64,000 bases of DNA from Natronomonas gomsonensis (GTDB taxonomy: Archaea > Halobacteriota > Halobacteria > Halobacteriales > Haloarculaceae). Positions 8,491-17,036 of the stretch are shown in pieces; the stretch's first letter is position 1, and each line of letters opens with the position of its first letter. The stretch spans positions 3,038,001 to 3,102,000 of the forward strand of contig NZ_CP101323.1 of the NCBI RefSeq assembly GCF_024300825.1, given 5' to 3'. The notes beneath the pieces are model-generated. The model did not search any database and was not told where the DNA came from. It was given only the letters and a program-made list of their open reading frames with translations. A program made the position numbers and the translations under genes.

Positions 8491-9705
8491 GTGCAGCAGC
8501 AGATGGATCGAGGGTTCGACCTCGAAGCACGCCTCCAGTCCCGGGAAGAGCGTGGGCTCCGTCGCGACCTCGCTCCTGTCGACCGTGTCGAGCCGAGGGC
8601 TCGCCGGGTGCCCGACCCCGGTGCCGACGTACCGGCCTTCGACGCCGATGCCGAGGAAATGCTGGTGTTCGCAGCCAACGACTACCTCGGGCTCGCGGGA
8701 AACGCCAGACTGGCCGAGGCAGCCGCCCGGACAGCCCATAAAGTCGGCACTGGCGCGGGCGCCAGCCGGCTCGTCGTAGGCGATACATCCGCTCACCGCG
8801 ACCTCGAACACGCATTGGTCAAATCGAAAGAAACCGAGCGTGCGCTGGCGTTCTCCTCGGGGTACGCCGCCAACGTCGGGACGATTACGGCGCTCGCCCC
8901 CGACGTGATCTTCTCCGACGAACTCAACCATGCCTCCATCATCGACGGCTGCCGGCTCTCCGGCGCCGATATCGAGGTGTACGACCACTGTGACGCCAGC
9001 GACCTCCGGGCGACCATGGATCGCCGTGCCCGCGAAGCAGATGGGGAGGAATCCTGGCTGGTCGTGACAGATTCGGTATTCAGCATGGATGGCGACATCG
9101 CTCCACTCAGAATGATATGTTCGGCCGCTGAGCGCCACGGCGCGTGGGTGATGGTCGACGAAGCCCACGCGACGGGCGTGTACGACGGCGGCGTGGTCGG
9201 TCAGCTGGGACTCGAAGACCGGATTCATGTCCAGTTGGGGACCCTCTCGAAGGCGCTCGGTGCCCAGGGCGGGTTCGTCGCCGGGAACGAGGTGCTCATC
9301 GAGTACCTGGCGAATGCGGCCCGTTCGTTCGTCTTCTCGACCGGGCTCTCCCCGCCTGCGGCGGGTGCCGCACAGGAGGCGCTACGTATCGCACGGGAGA
9401 CGGACCGCCCCCAGACGCTCCAGGATCACGCCGATTACCTCCGGTCGGGGTTTGAGGACCTCGGCTTCGAGGTGCTCGGTGAGACCCACATCCTGCCCGT
9501 GCTGGTCGGAGACCGGGAGGATGCGGTCGCGCTCGATGAAGCGCTCCGCGACCGCGGGGTGCTCGCCCCTGCCATCCGCCCGCCGACCGTTCCGGTGGGG
9601 ATGTCACGGCTGCGCGTCGCTCCCACAGCCGCTCACACGCGCGAGCAACTCGACCGCTGTCTCGACGCGTTCGAGGCCGCCGGTGAGGAGGTGGGGCTGC
9701 GATGA
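8491..9705 (+). CDS. bioF: 8-amino-7-oxononanoate synthase
   Basis: PLP-dependent alpha-oxoamine synthase that condenses pimeloyl thioester with alanine, the first committed ring step of biotin synthesis. The 404-residue product shows 'FAANDYLGL' near the N-terminus, 'GTGAGASRL' substrate loop, 'VDEAHATGVYD' cofactor site and the PLP lysine in 'GTLSKALGAQGG'. It begins with GTG at 8491, 3 nt after the BioU stop; ATG 8503 is a possible alternative. Its stop overlaps the bioD start by 4 nt. Confidence 0.93.
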   Translation: MQQQMDRGFDLEARLQSREERGLRRDLAPVDRVEPRARRVPDPGADVPAFDADAEEMLVFAANDYLGLAGNARLAEAAARTAHKVGTGAGASRLVVGDTSAHRDLEHALVKSKETERALAFSSGYAANVGTITALAPDVIFSDELNHASIIDGCRLSGADIEVYDHCDASDLRATMDRRAREADGEESWLVVTDSVFSMDGDIAPLRMICSAAERHGAWVMVDEAHATGVYDGGVVGQLGLEDRIHVQLGTLSKALGAQGGFVAGNEVLIEYLANAARSFVFSTGLSPPAAGAAQEALRIARETDRPQTLQDHADYLRSGFEDLGFEVLGETHILPVLVGDREDAVALDEALRDRGVLAPAIRPPTVPVGMSRLRVAPTAAHTREQLDRCLDAFEAAGEEVGLR

Positions 9706-10361
9706 GTCTCTTCGTGCTTGGCACCGGGACAGGTGTCGGCAAGACCGTCATCACCGCCGGCCTCGTGGGCTGGTTCCGCGACCGCGGCCGCGATGCGGTC
9801 GGTATCAAGCCCGCACAGACCGGCTTTCCACCGGACGACGACGCCGGCTTCGTCGCCGAAGCCGCGGGAAGCGAGGACGCCAGTATCTGCCCGCGCTATC
9901 TCGAACCCGCGCTTGCCCCGGCAGTTGCCGCAGATGTAGAAGATGTCGCCCTCTCTTACGACGAGATCCTACAGGGTTGTCGGCGCGAACTAGAGGCTGC
10001 CGACCCGGGTATCGTCGAAGGGATTGGCGGTCTCCGGGTGCCGCTCGCTGAGGGGATGGAGGTCGTCGACCTAGCCACCGATCTCGGATTACCGACGCTC
10101 GTAGTCGCACGCTCGGGACTCGGCACGCTCAATCACAGCGCGCTGACCGTCAAGGCTCTCGAACGGCGCGGTCTTGACGTGTGCGGTGTCGTCCTCAACG
10201 ATTACGCTGGCGAAACGCTCGCCGAGCGGACGAACCCCGACGTACTCGAATCGATGGTCGATCTGCCTGTGTACACAGTGCCGGGACTCGACCTGGACAC
10301 GCCGGGCGAAGCGGTGACAGCGGTAAAGGAAAACCTTCCGCTGAGCGTATTACCTGAATAG
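9702..10361 (+). CDS. bioD: Dethiobiotin synthetase
   Basis: ATP-dependent carboxylase that closes the ureido ring of dethiobiotin from 7,8-diaminononanoate and CO2. The 219-residue protein starts with the P-loop 'GTGTGVGKT' and contains 'IKPAQTG', 'VEGIGGLRVP' and 'GTLNHSALT', all BioD features. ATG overlaps the bioF stop (ATGA). It is the last gene of the operon; bioC/bioH, bioW or bioI for pimelate supply are not in the window. Confidence 0.93.
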   Translation: MSLFVLGTGTGVGKTVITAGLVGWFRDRGRDAVGIKPAQTGFPPDDDAGFVAEAAGSEDASICPRYLEPALAPAVAADVEDVALSYDEILQGCRRELEAADPGIVEGIGGLRVPLAEGMEVVDLATDLGLPTLVVARSGLGTLNHSALTVKALERRGLDVCGVVLNDYAGETLAERTNPDVLESMVDLPVYTVPGLDLDTPGEAVTAVKENLPLSVLPE

Positions 10362-10425
10362 CGCCTACGACGGACCCAGAGGAATTGATAGATTCCGGGA
10401 TTGATCCCTCTCAATGCCGTATGCA

Positions 10426-10444
10426 TTGAGACGACCAGTCTCAA
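10426..10444 (+). terminator. Inverted repeat downstream of bioD
   Basis: A 7-bp perfect stem (TTGAGAC/GTCTCAA) with a 5-nt loop lies 64 nt after the bioD stop. It could end the biotin operon transcript, but there is no strong T run after it, so the role is tentative. Confidence 0.35.
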
Positions 10445-10868
10445 CTTCTGTCAATATCGATTTACTTGCTTCACGAAGCGGAAGAGTAGGTTAGTTACAT
10501 TCGCCCTTTCGGCTTTACTTCCCCCTGACCGACGCGATCCTGTCGCGTTCTGTGGATTCAAAAGAGCAGTCTTACCAGTACAATCGCTGGTGGCTAGCAG
10601 CAAATATTAATTCAGATTATGGGGCCTTCCAACGGAATTGTGATATTGTGCGGGCCAGCTGGAGTCGTCTCAGCGACTGGAAAAGAGTCCAGTAATAATT
10701 GTTTGATACTCGTGGGGTCAGGCGAGCATCTCTGACCAGACGCGATAATGGTTAAGCTCAGGGGACACGATTAGTTGACCGCATCCGTTGTTTGCCAGAC
10801 TAACCCCAATAATAGGTAGTGGCATGATAGTACATAAAAACTTGGCTCTGTAGCCCCGCCACTACTGT
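10445..10868. other. Gene-free gap after the biotin operon
   Basis: About 420 nt with no accepted gene. A 69-codon frame at 10401-10610 has no family features. The DNA is mixed in composition and may be remnant accessory sequence; no terminal repeats, RNA gene or CRISPR-like repeats were seen. Confidence 0.4.
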
Positions 10869-11036
10869 TTAGAGGTGGGTGTCTGATGAATCGGTGTTAC
10901 CGCTTCGAATATTTGTCAGAGTGAGAGTCCAGACGGCACCACACTCCATACATTCAATGGTCGCAGATTTGGAGGCGCCCCCACGTGTAAAGTCCGTTAC
11001 ATCGTGTCCACAATCACATTCGAAATTCACTTCCAT
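10869..11036 (-). CDS. Small two-CxxC/CxC zinc-ribbon-like protein (55 aa)
   Basis: A minus-strand frame from ATG 11036 to TAA 10869 encodes 55 residues with 'CDCG' at residues 7-10 and 'CMECG' at residues 29-33, a pattern of paired cysteine knuckles expected to bind one zinc ion, like the many small zinc-finger micro-proteins of haloarchaea. The remainder is polar with a short beta-rich 'VWTLTLTNI' after the second knuckle. The function is unknown. It lies just downstream of, and in the same direction as, nothing else; the pnt operon ends upstream at 11123 and could read through into it. Confidence 0.65.
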   Translation of the reverse strand: MEVNFECDCGHDVTDFTRGGASKSATIECMECGAVWTLTLTNIRSGNTDSSDTHL

Positions 11037-11122
11037 ACCTGATAAACAAGAGCCAATCGATAAATAGTCTGATTATCTCCTTTCGAAGACTCACTGCATA
11101 CCTGAGAATATTCTCAGCTAAT

Positions 11123-12556
11123 TCATCTGTTCTCCTTGTACTCGGCAACGACCTCCTGCATCGACTGCTTGCCGTCGCCGAACAGCATTACCGTGTTGTC
11201 CCGGGCGAACAGGGGGTTCGGAATGCCCGAGAAGCCAGGGCTGAGACTCCGCTTGTTCACGACGACGGTGCCGGCTTCGTAGACGTTCAACACTGGCATC
11301 CCGGAGATGGGGCTGCCATCGGCCTCGTTGGCCCGCGGATTCACGACGTCGTTCGCGCCGATGACGATGACGACGTCCGTCTGGGAGAACGTCGGATTAA
11401 TCTCCTCGAGTTCCTTCATCTTGTCGTAGGGAACGTCCGCCTCGGCCAGCAGCACGTTCATGTGGCCAGGCATTCGGCCAGCGACGGGGTGAATGCCGAA
11501 CTCCACCTCGACGCCGTCCTCATCGAGCAGCTCGGCGAATTCGGCGACAGCGTGCTGGGCCTGCGCGACTGCCATCCCGTACCCGGGCACGATAACGACG
11601 CGGTTGGCCGTATCGAGCAGCATCTCGAGTTCCTCTGGGGACGTCTCGGTGATGTTGCCCTCGTAGATGTCGTCCATCTCCTCCGAGGTGGCCGTCTCGC
11701 CGAAGCCGCCGAACAGCACATTGGCGAGCGACCGGTTCATCGACTCACACATGATGACCGTGAGGATCATCCCGGCAGCGCCCACGAGCGTCCCGGCGAT
11801 GATCAGCGCGGTGTTACTCAAGACGAAACCGGTCCCTGCGGCAGCTAGCCCGGAGTAGGCGTTCAGCAACGCGATGACGACCGGCATGTCGGCGCCGCCG
11901 ATCGAGATGACGAGCATCACGCCGAGAATCGACGCAGCGGCGATAAGTACCCAGAACGCCGGGACGACCGCCCCTTGGAGGACGCCCGCCAGCAGATCGG
12001 GCTGGATGACGATGTAGGCGCCTGCGAGGACGGCAACCCCGAGTAACAGGGCCTTGACGACGTGTTCGCCGGTGTAGCGGATCGCCGATCCGGAGATCAG
12101 GCCGTGGAGTTTCCCAGCGGCGACCATACTCCCGGTGAACGTGACGGCCCCGATAATTCCCGAGGCGGCGGCCGCGATAGCCAGGTCGGCCGGGAACGCC
12201 CCAGCCGTCGTCGTCTGGAACTCGATCAGCTCGGCGCCAGCGACGAGTGCGGAGGCCCCGCCGCCGAAGCCGTTGAAGACGCCGACGAGTTGCGGCATTT
12301 CGGTCATCTCCACTTTGATCGCAAGGCCGGCACCGACGAGCCCACCGACCGCAAGCCCGCCGATTAGCACCGCCGGTGAGAGAATCTCGAACCACAGGAC
12401 CGTGGCGGCGACGGCGATTAGCATCCCGCCCGCCGAGGTGAGGTTCCCCCGGACCGCGGTCCTGGGGTGAGTCATGTCGCGAAGCCCCTGAATGAACAGG
12501 ATTGCCGCTAACAGGTAGATTAGCCGGAGGACCGAATCGGAGAATAACTCAACCAT
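11123..12556 (-). CDS. pntB: NAD(P)+ transhydrogenase subunit beta
   Basis: Membrane and NADP(H)-binding subunit of proton-translocating transhydrogenase, which makes NADPH from NADH at the expense of the proton gradient. The 477-residue protein has about eight hydrophobic helices in the first 280 residues, then the soluble domain III with 'VVIVPGYGMAVAQAQH' (NADP site), 'FGIHPVAGRMPGHMNVLLAEA' region and 'VVIVIGANDVVNP'. It is the last gene of the operon pntAa-pntAb-pntB; its ATG is 1 nt after the pntAb stop. Confidence 0.95.
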   Translation of the reverse strand: MVELFSDSVLRLIYLLAAILFIQGLRDMTHPRTAVRGNLTSAGGMLIAVAATVLWFEILSPAVLIGGLAVGGLVGAGLAIKVEMTEMPQLVGVFNGFGGGASALVAGAELIEFQTTTAGAFPADLAIAAAASGIIGAVTFTGSMVAAGKLHGLISGSAIRYTGEHVVKALLLGVAVLAGAYIVIQPDLLAGVLQGAVVPAFWVLIAAASILGVMLVISIGGADMPVVIALLNAYSGLAAAGTGFVLSNTALIIAGTLVGAAGMILTVIMCESMNRSLANVLFGGFGETATSEEMDDIYEGNITETSPEELEMLLDTANRVVIVPGYGMAVAQAQHAVAEFAELLDEDGVEVEFGIHPVAGRMPGHMNVLLAEADVPYDKMKELEEINPTFSQTDVVIVIGANDVVNPRANEADGSPISGMPVLNVYEAGTVVVNKRSLSPGFSGIPNPLFARDNTVMLFGDGKQSMQEVVAEYKENR

Positions 12557-12557
12557 C

Positions 12558-12842
12558 TTACCGACCCCCTCCGTGGAAGTCTTCGAGCATGAAGTGACTC
12601 ACGAGGTAACCGCCGACGACGTTGATTGTCGCCATGACGACCGCCAGGAACCCCAGCACCGTTGCCACTGTCGTGGAGCCGGAGCCGGCGACTACGACCG
12701 CGCCGACGAGCGTAATCCCCGTGATGGCGTTGGCTCCAGACATCAGCGGCGTGTGCAGCGTCGCCGGAATCTTCGTTATGACCGAGTAGCCGAGGAACGC
12801 CGCCAAGACGAACAGCGTCAGGTGGGTAATGATGTCGGCCAC
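12558..12842 (-). CDS. pntAb: NAD(P)+ transhydrogenase subunit alpha 2 (membrane part)
   Basis: A 94-residue membrane protein corresponding to the C-terminal membrane segment of the alpha subunit in organisms with a three-subunit enzyme. It has three hydrophobic helices and the typical 'TPLMSGANAITGI' loop. The start is GTG at 12842, preceded by a strong Shine-Dalgarno-like GGAGG about 9-14 nt upstream, which is unusual among the leaderless-style genes here and supports internal initiation in the operon. Small size is normal for this family. Confidence 0.92.
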   Translation of the reverse strand: MADIITHLTLFVLAAFLGYSVITKIPATLHTPLMSGANAITGITLVGAVVVAGSGSTTVATVLGFLAVVMATINVVGGYLVSHFMLEDFHGGGR

Positions 12843-12844
12843 GG

Positions 12845-12925
12845 CTACGCACCTCCCTCCAGGCGGACCGCTACATCCGCGGACGCATCACCACTCTCTG
12901 ACGCCGGTTTTCGGTTAATCTTCAT
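12845..12925 (-). CDS. Possible 26-codon bridging peptide in the pnt operon
   Basis: ATG at 12925 overlaps the end of pntAa (its last codons read ATGATGAAGATTAA), and the frame runs 26 codons to TAG at 12845, two bases before the pntAb GTG. The peptide is polar with no motif. Its translation could couple pntAa to pntAb, or the frame could be chance in a 70-nt gap. The Shine-Dalgarno for pntAb lies inside it. Confidence 0.25.
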   Translation of the reverse strand: MKINRKPASESGDASADVAVRLEGGA

Positions 12926-14132
12926 CATCGACCTCCACGTCGGCGGCCTCCTCGCCAGAACCGTCGTTCTGGTCATCTTCGGACGCCTCGTCCGGATCGG
13001 GTCGCTCCGCCGGGTGAGTCCACTGCACCTCCCCGGCGTGGGTGAGCATTGTCGAGTCCACGATCTCGTCATCAGTATCGATCTCGCCGGTGTCATCGTC
13101 GTAGAGATTCTCCAGGAAGTTCGCGATGTTGTTGCTGTATAGCTGGCTGGCGTGGTGGGAGACGGTCGCGGGCAAATTCGTCGGCCCGTGAATCGTGACG
13201 CCATCGTGTTCGACCGTCTCGTCTGGAACGGTAAGTTCGCAGTTCCCTCCCGTCGCCGCCGACAGGTCGATGATTACCGACCCGGGATCCATTCCCTCCA
13301 CCATCTCGGTCGTGACCAGTTCCGGGGCGGGCCGACCGGGGACGGCGGCGGTCGTGATGACGACGTCGGACTCTCCAACGACGCGGGTCAGTTCCTTGCG
13401 CTGTTGTTCGAGGAATTCGTCGTCCATTTCGCGGGCGTACCCTTCGTCGTCGCCGGATCCTTCGGTCTCGAGGTCGAGTTCGACGAAGTCAGCGCCGAGG
13501 CTTTCGACCTCTTGTTTGACCTCTAAGCGGATGTCGTAGCCGCGGACGGAGGCGCCGAGGCGGTCGGCGGTCGCGATGGCCTGCAGCCCGGCAACACCGG
13601 CGCCGACGACGAACACCTCCGACGGCTGGACGGTCCCGGCGGCCGTCATCTGCAGCGGGTACATCTTCGGGAGCGCCTCGGCGGCCACGATCGCCGACTT
13701 GTAGCCGCCGATGCTCGCTTGTGAAGTCAGAGCGTCCATGCTCTGGGCCCGGCTGATTCGCGGGATGAGTTCGAGGGCGAGAGCGGTGACACCACGGTCG
13801 GCCAGTAGCTCTAGCTCCTCATCGAGGTCATAGGGGCCGAGTTGGCCGACGACGACTTGCCCCTCCGTGTAGGGGTCGACATCGTCGCCCGGGGTGGCCC
13901 CGAGTGCTCGGACCTGCACAATGATATCTGCGCGTTCAAAAACGGTCTCGCGGTCCTCGAGGACATCACAACCGACCTCGCGGTAGTCGGCGTCGGCCCA
14001 GTCAGAGCCTTCGCCGGCAGTCGCAGCGACGCAGACCTCGTGACCGTCCTCGATTAGGTCTTTGGCGGCGGGGGGAACGAGCGCGACCCGCGTCTCGTCT
14101 TCAGCGGTCTCTCTGGGAATTCCGATTATCAC
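12915..14132 (-). CDS. pntAa: NAD(P)+ transhydrogenase subunit alpha 1
   Basis: Soluble NAD(H)-binding subunit of transhydrogenase, related to alanine dehydrogenase. The 405-residue product starts 'MIIGIPRETAEDETRVAL', contains the Rossmann motif 'VVGAGVAGLQAIATADRLGA' about residue 175-195 with 'RGYDIR', and 'DALTSQASIGGYK' and 'IIDLSAATGGNCE' that mark the PNT family over plain alanine dehydrogenase. The last about 35 residues are almost purely acidic with no homology, a haloarchaeal-style tail. First gene of the operon pntAa-pntAb-pntB. Confidence 0.95.
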   Translation of the reverse strand: MIIGIPRETAEDETRVALVPPAAKDLIEDGHEVCVAATAGEGSDWADADYREVGCDVLEDRETVFERADIIVQVRALGATPGDDVDPYTEGQVVVGQLGPYDLDEELELLADRGVTALALELIPRISRAQSMDALTSQASIGGYKSAIVAAEALPKMYPLQMTAAGTVQPSEVFVVGAGVAGLQAIATADRLGASVRGYDIRLEVKQEVESLGADFVELDLETEGSGDDEGYAREMDDEFLEQQRKELTRVVGESDVVITTAAVPGRPAPELVTTEMVEGMDPGSVIIDLSAATGGNCELTVPDETVEHDGVTIHGPTNLPATVSHHASQLYSNNIANFLENLYDDDTGEIDTDDEIVDSTMLTHAGEVQWTHPAERPDPDEASEDDQNDGSGEEAADVEVDDED

Positions 14133-14439
14133 GGCCCATCACCCGATAGAGGGATTTGATCGCGATCATCCGGAAAACATGTTTCATACATTTCACTTAT
14201 CATCTGTCTCCTTCATCTTTGTTTTGGACATATATTTTCTCCATCGAGAAATCTTACCATATCAAACTTAAATATTCAGGTAGAGGCGATATTACCGTAA
14301 CATTGTCCGCTTATCAGATTCGAGCGTAACTGAGATCGAAACGTTTGGAGATGCATCCGTGAGAGTTGTTGGTCGGACGGTAGACAGTGTTAATCGGTAG
14401 CATGACAATAAGCCCGAATAGAGCGGAGGCTGTAGTAAC
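14133..14439. other. AT-rich divergent promoter gap
   Basis: About 300 nt separating the pnt operon (minus) from the next plus-strand gene. It is clearly AT-rich with several TATA-like runs on both strands (for example around 14265-14275 for pnt). No gene or RNA was recognised. Confidence 0.5.
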
Positions 14440-15216
14440 ATGGCCACTATGGAGCGAGGAAATAACATATTGAAGCAAGCAATCACGCTTGTCAAACAAG
14501 AGCGTTCATCAATTAACGCAGAGCAATGTGCTTTCGAGGCGTTCCGCGAGTCGGTCAGCCGAGCCCGACCGGCCACTGCCGGCGGTGGAACACAGACCAG
14601 AAGCCTACTCGAAGCATACAAAGAGAGGGTTATGTCGACGCCGGATTTCGAATCTGCCTACGACGAACCGGTTTCTGAAAGTCTCGAAGCAGAGTTCTCG
14701 CCGTCGCTGGCGAGTGCGCTCCAAGAGAACGAACCAGTGACCCAGCAGTTCAAACGTAATCTACTGGTCGAGACGACCGCAGCTATCGATTCGCGAACCC
14801 GATTTCTCCAAGCGCTGGAGGCCGAACACGAATCGATTCGAACCGTTCAGAAGACCGTTATAGACATCGATGACACGCTTCAGGAACTGCCGGTCTGTTC
14901 GTTACAATGTCTCCAGTTCGAGCGGTTCGTCGATGTCTGGGAGACCTGTGAACAAGCTGTCGAGCGATGCGACAGACGTTCCGAACAGCGACAATGCCAC
15001 ATCGCCGACCGTCAGACCACCGACAATCGTACGAACATCGGGACACACGCGCTTAACGCCTACCTCTACGACGATATCGAAACTCGATTTCCAGCGTTGT
15101 ATGCCCTCGCCGAAACCCGACGATGTATCGAACAATATCGTGGTGGGGTGACCAGACCGGCTAGCCATACATCCGATGGCAACCGCGACTGTGGCTCCAG
15201 AATATTGTCGAATTGA
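14440..15216 (+). CDS. Haloarchaeal hypothetical protein (DUF7260-like)
   Basis: A 258-residue soluble protein without signal peptide or membrane segment. It is rich in Arg, Glu and Gln, largely helical in pattern ('TRFLQALEAEHESIRTVQ'), with several Cys in the second half (C154, C158 region) that are not in a clear zinc motif. The general layout recalls the DUF7260 group common in haloarchaeal accessory DNA, but this is a memory-based match. Start ATG 14440 is the first in frame; 14449 is also possible. It stands alone in an AT-rich neighbourhood. Confidence 0.6.
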   Translation: MATMERGNNILKQAITLVKQERSSINAEQCAFEAFRESVSRARPATAGGGTQTRSLLEAYKERVMSTPDFESAYDEPVSESLEAEFSPSLASALQENEPVTQQFKRNLLVETTAAIDSRTRFLQALEAEHESIRTVQKTVIDIDDTLQELPVCSLQCLQFERFVDVWETCEQAVERCDRRSEQRQCHIADRQTTDNRTNIGTHALNAYLYDDIETRFPALYALAETRRCIEQYRGGVTRPASHTSDGNRDCGSRILSN

Positions 15217-15585
15217 TATCTCTGCCAAGACCGTCCAGCCCTATCGTTCGGGCACCTTCTTGCGGACGAACTCGATGATATTCTGCATTACTACAAGTCG
15301 TAAAGGCCTCCCGAACGTTCACGGAGACGATACCGCCAAGACAATCGTGTCCTTGAAAAAGACATAAGTCCGCTAATCAAAAATCGAGAGGTCTGATTTA
15401 TTGATTATGCGTAGACTGATGAACCTAGATACCACCAATAATCGATGTGTAAACCGCTTTCTCATCAATTGAGCGCACGTCCCTCAACGTTGCGTGTGTG
15501 CGAGGATGTTCTAAGAATAATTGTATTAAAGTGTATTATTCTCAAAATTACACGAGAGTCTATCGAGCTAGTATAATAGTCACTT
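15217..15585. other. AT-rich gap without a gene
   Basis: About 370 nt between the hypothetical gene and the end of panB (convergent). A 63-codon frame here lies partly over the preceding gene and has no family features. No repeat or RNA gene was recognised. Confidence 0.45.
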
Positions 15586-16419
15586 TCAGTCTGACTTGTC
15601 AATTGGGTCATATACGTTTTCTCGAGCGGGGAAAGTCCCCTCTCGTACTTCCTTGGTATACGTCTTTACAGCTTCCTCGATAATTGAATCAAGATTCGCG
15701 TACTGTTTTGAAAGTTTGAGTGAGTCACCACCGAGACCTAAGACATCGGTGATGACCAGTACTTGACCGTCTACGTACCGTCCCGACCCGATTCCGATAG
15801 TAGGTACGTCTACCGCTTCAGTAACCTGTTTTCCTGTTTCCTCAGTGACTGCTTCGAGAACAATAGAGAAGACGCCGGCTTCTTCTAATTGAGTGGCTGT
15901 ATCCACGATCGCTTCTAGGGTTACTGATGTATCGTGTCCACGTCCCTGAACGTACCCTCCGCCGATCTGATTCATTCTCTGGGGGGTAAGGCCGATATGG
16001 CCTTGTACGGGTATTCCGAGTTCGGTGAGGCGGTCGATGATCTCGATTGTGGTTTCCCCGTATGGTGCTGTTTCTAACTTCACAGCATCGGCTCCTGCCT
16101 CTTTCAGAAATCGACCTGCATTCTTGACTGACTCTTCGATAGATGTTCCGTAGCTTAGAAATGGTAAATCACTAATAAGCATTGCATTTTCAACAGTACG
16201 GTTAACAGCTGCAGTCAACGACAGCGCCTCTTCTAGCGTCACCGGTAGTGTTGAGTCGTAGCCGAGGTGGTTGTCCCCTGCGGAATCGCCGACAAGAATC
16301 ATATCAATTCCACTAGTATCAACTTGACCTGCGATTGGAGCATCGTAGGCAGTCAGCATCGTCAATGGCTCATTACTTTCATACTTTTCGTACAGTTCTG
16401 GGATTGACAAACGCGACAT
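15586..16419 (-). CDS. panB: 3-methyl-2-oxobutanoate hydroxymethyltransferase
   Basis: Transfers a hydroxymethyl group from methylene-tetrahydrofolate (or the archaeal pterin) to ketoisovalerate, the first step to pantoate and coenzyme A. The 277-residue protein has 'MLTAYDAPIAGQVD', the metal-binding 'ILVGDSAGDNHLGYD' (Asp45-type and Asp84-type ligands), 'AVKLETAPYGE', 'VQGHIGLTPQ' and 'IGIGSGRYVDGQVLV', all PanB signatures. The codon use is strikingly AT-rich compared with the operons on either side, suggesting later arrival by transfer. The normal PanB H-G-loop sequence has 'S-A-G-D-N' here rather than 'S-L-G/A-M'. No other pantothenate genes are adjacent. Confidence 0.9.
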   Translation of the reverse strand: MSRLSIPELYEKYESNEPLTMLTAYDAPIAGQVDTSGIDMILVGDSAGDNHLGYDSTLPVTLEEALSLTAAVNRTVENAMLISDLPFLSYGTSIEESVKNAGRFLKEAGADAVKLETAPYGETTIEIIDRLTELGIPVQGHIGLTPQRMNQIGGGYVQGRGHDTSVTLEAIVDTATQLEEAGVFSIVLEAVTEETGKQVTEAVDVPTIGIGSGRYVDGQVLVITDVLGLGGDSLKLSKQYANLDSIIEEAVKTYTKEVREGTFPARENVYDPIDKSD

Positions 16420-17036
16420 AGTGCTTGTTTCTTGTTCCCAGTATTTAAATCTCTGTAAGGGCCCCTATATATCATGGTGAAGTAGTGTCCTTTCCCGTGG
16501 TGATACTCTAATTAGACGGATTCCAACCTCTGAAGACTGATTTGATCCGTTTTATGCAGATCTTCTAATTGACTATTTCCTCTCTTAATTTATCCTTTTT
16601 GACGGAGTAACAAGTCGTCTCTGCTTAAACCTAATGTTCAGAAAATGGCAGAGGAATCTTTCAATATTCAATCTACAGTCGCTCAATGAATTGTTATTAT
16701 TATGTTCCGCATTATCGAACTTCTTCGTGATATTTCGTATATACTTCCGCTGTATCAATTCTACTGACACTCAAATCCTCCACACCACTTGAAATTCAGT
16801 TCTTAAATAATAAAAACGTAGCTAAATCGCATCTTGCTCGCATTCGATACGCCCCGAAGACCCCGTGACTTTTGTTCTTCATTTTCGAACAACATTGAGC
16901 GGGTAACTCGTGATCTGGCTGGTTCATCACTAATACGGGGTGACGGACTTCTATGGCGTGGGAGTTACTGAAACGAGAGGAGTGTCCGTTGACGTAAATA
17001 TCTCATCAGCCCATTACAAATCTATGGTTGTAATAT
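16420..17036. other. 600-nt AT-rich intergenic region
   Basis: One of the longest gaps in the window, very AT-rich with runs such as 'taataaaaac'. It carries the panB promoter at its left end. A 61-codon minus-strand frame (16585-16770) is likely chance because AT-rich lysine/asparagine-rich codons and no motif are unlike haloarchaeal proteins. The segment around 16850-16990 is GC-richer and could be a fragment of a lost gene or insertion element. Confidence 0.45.
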
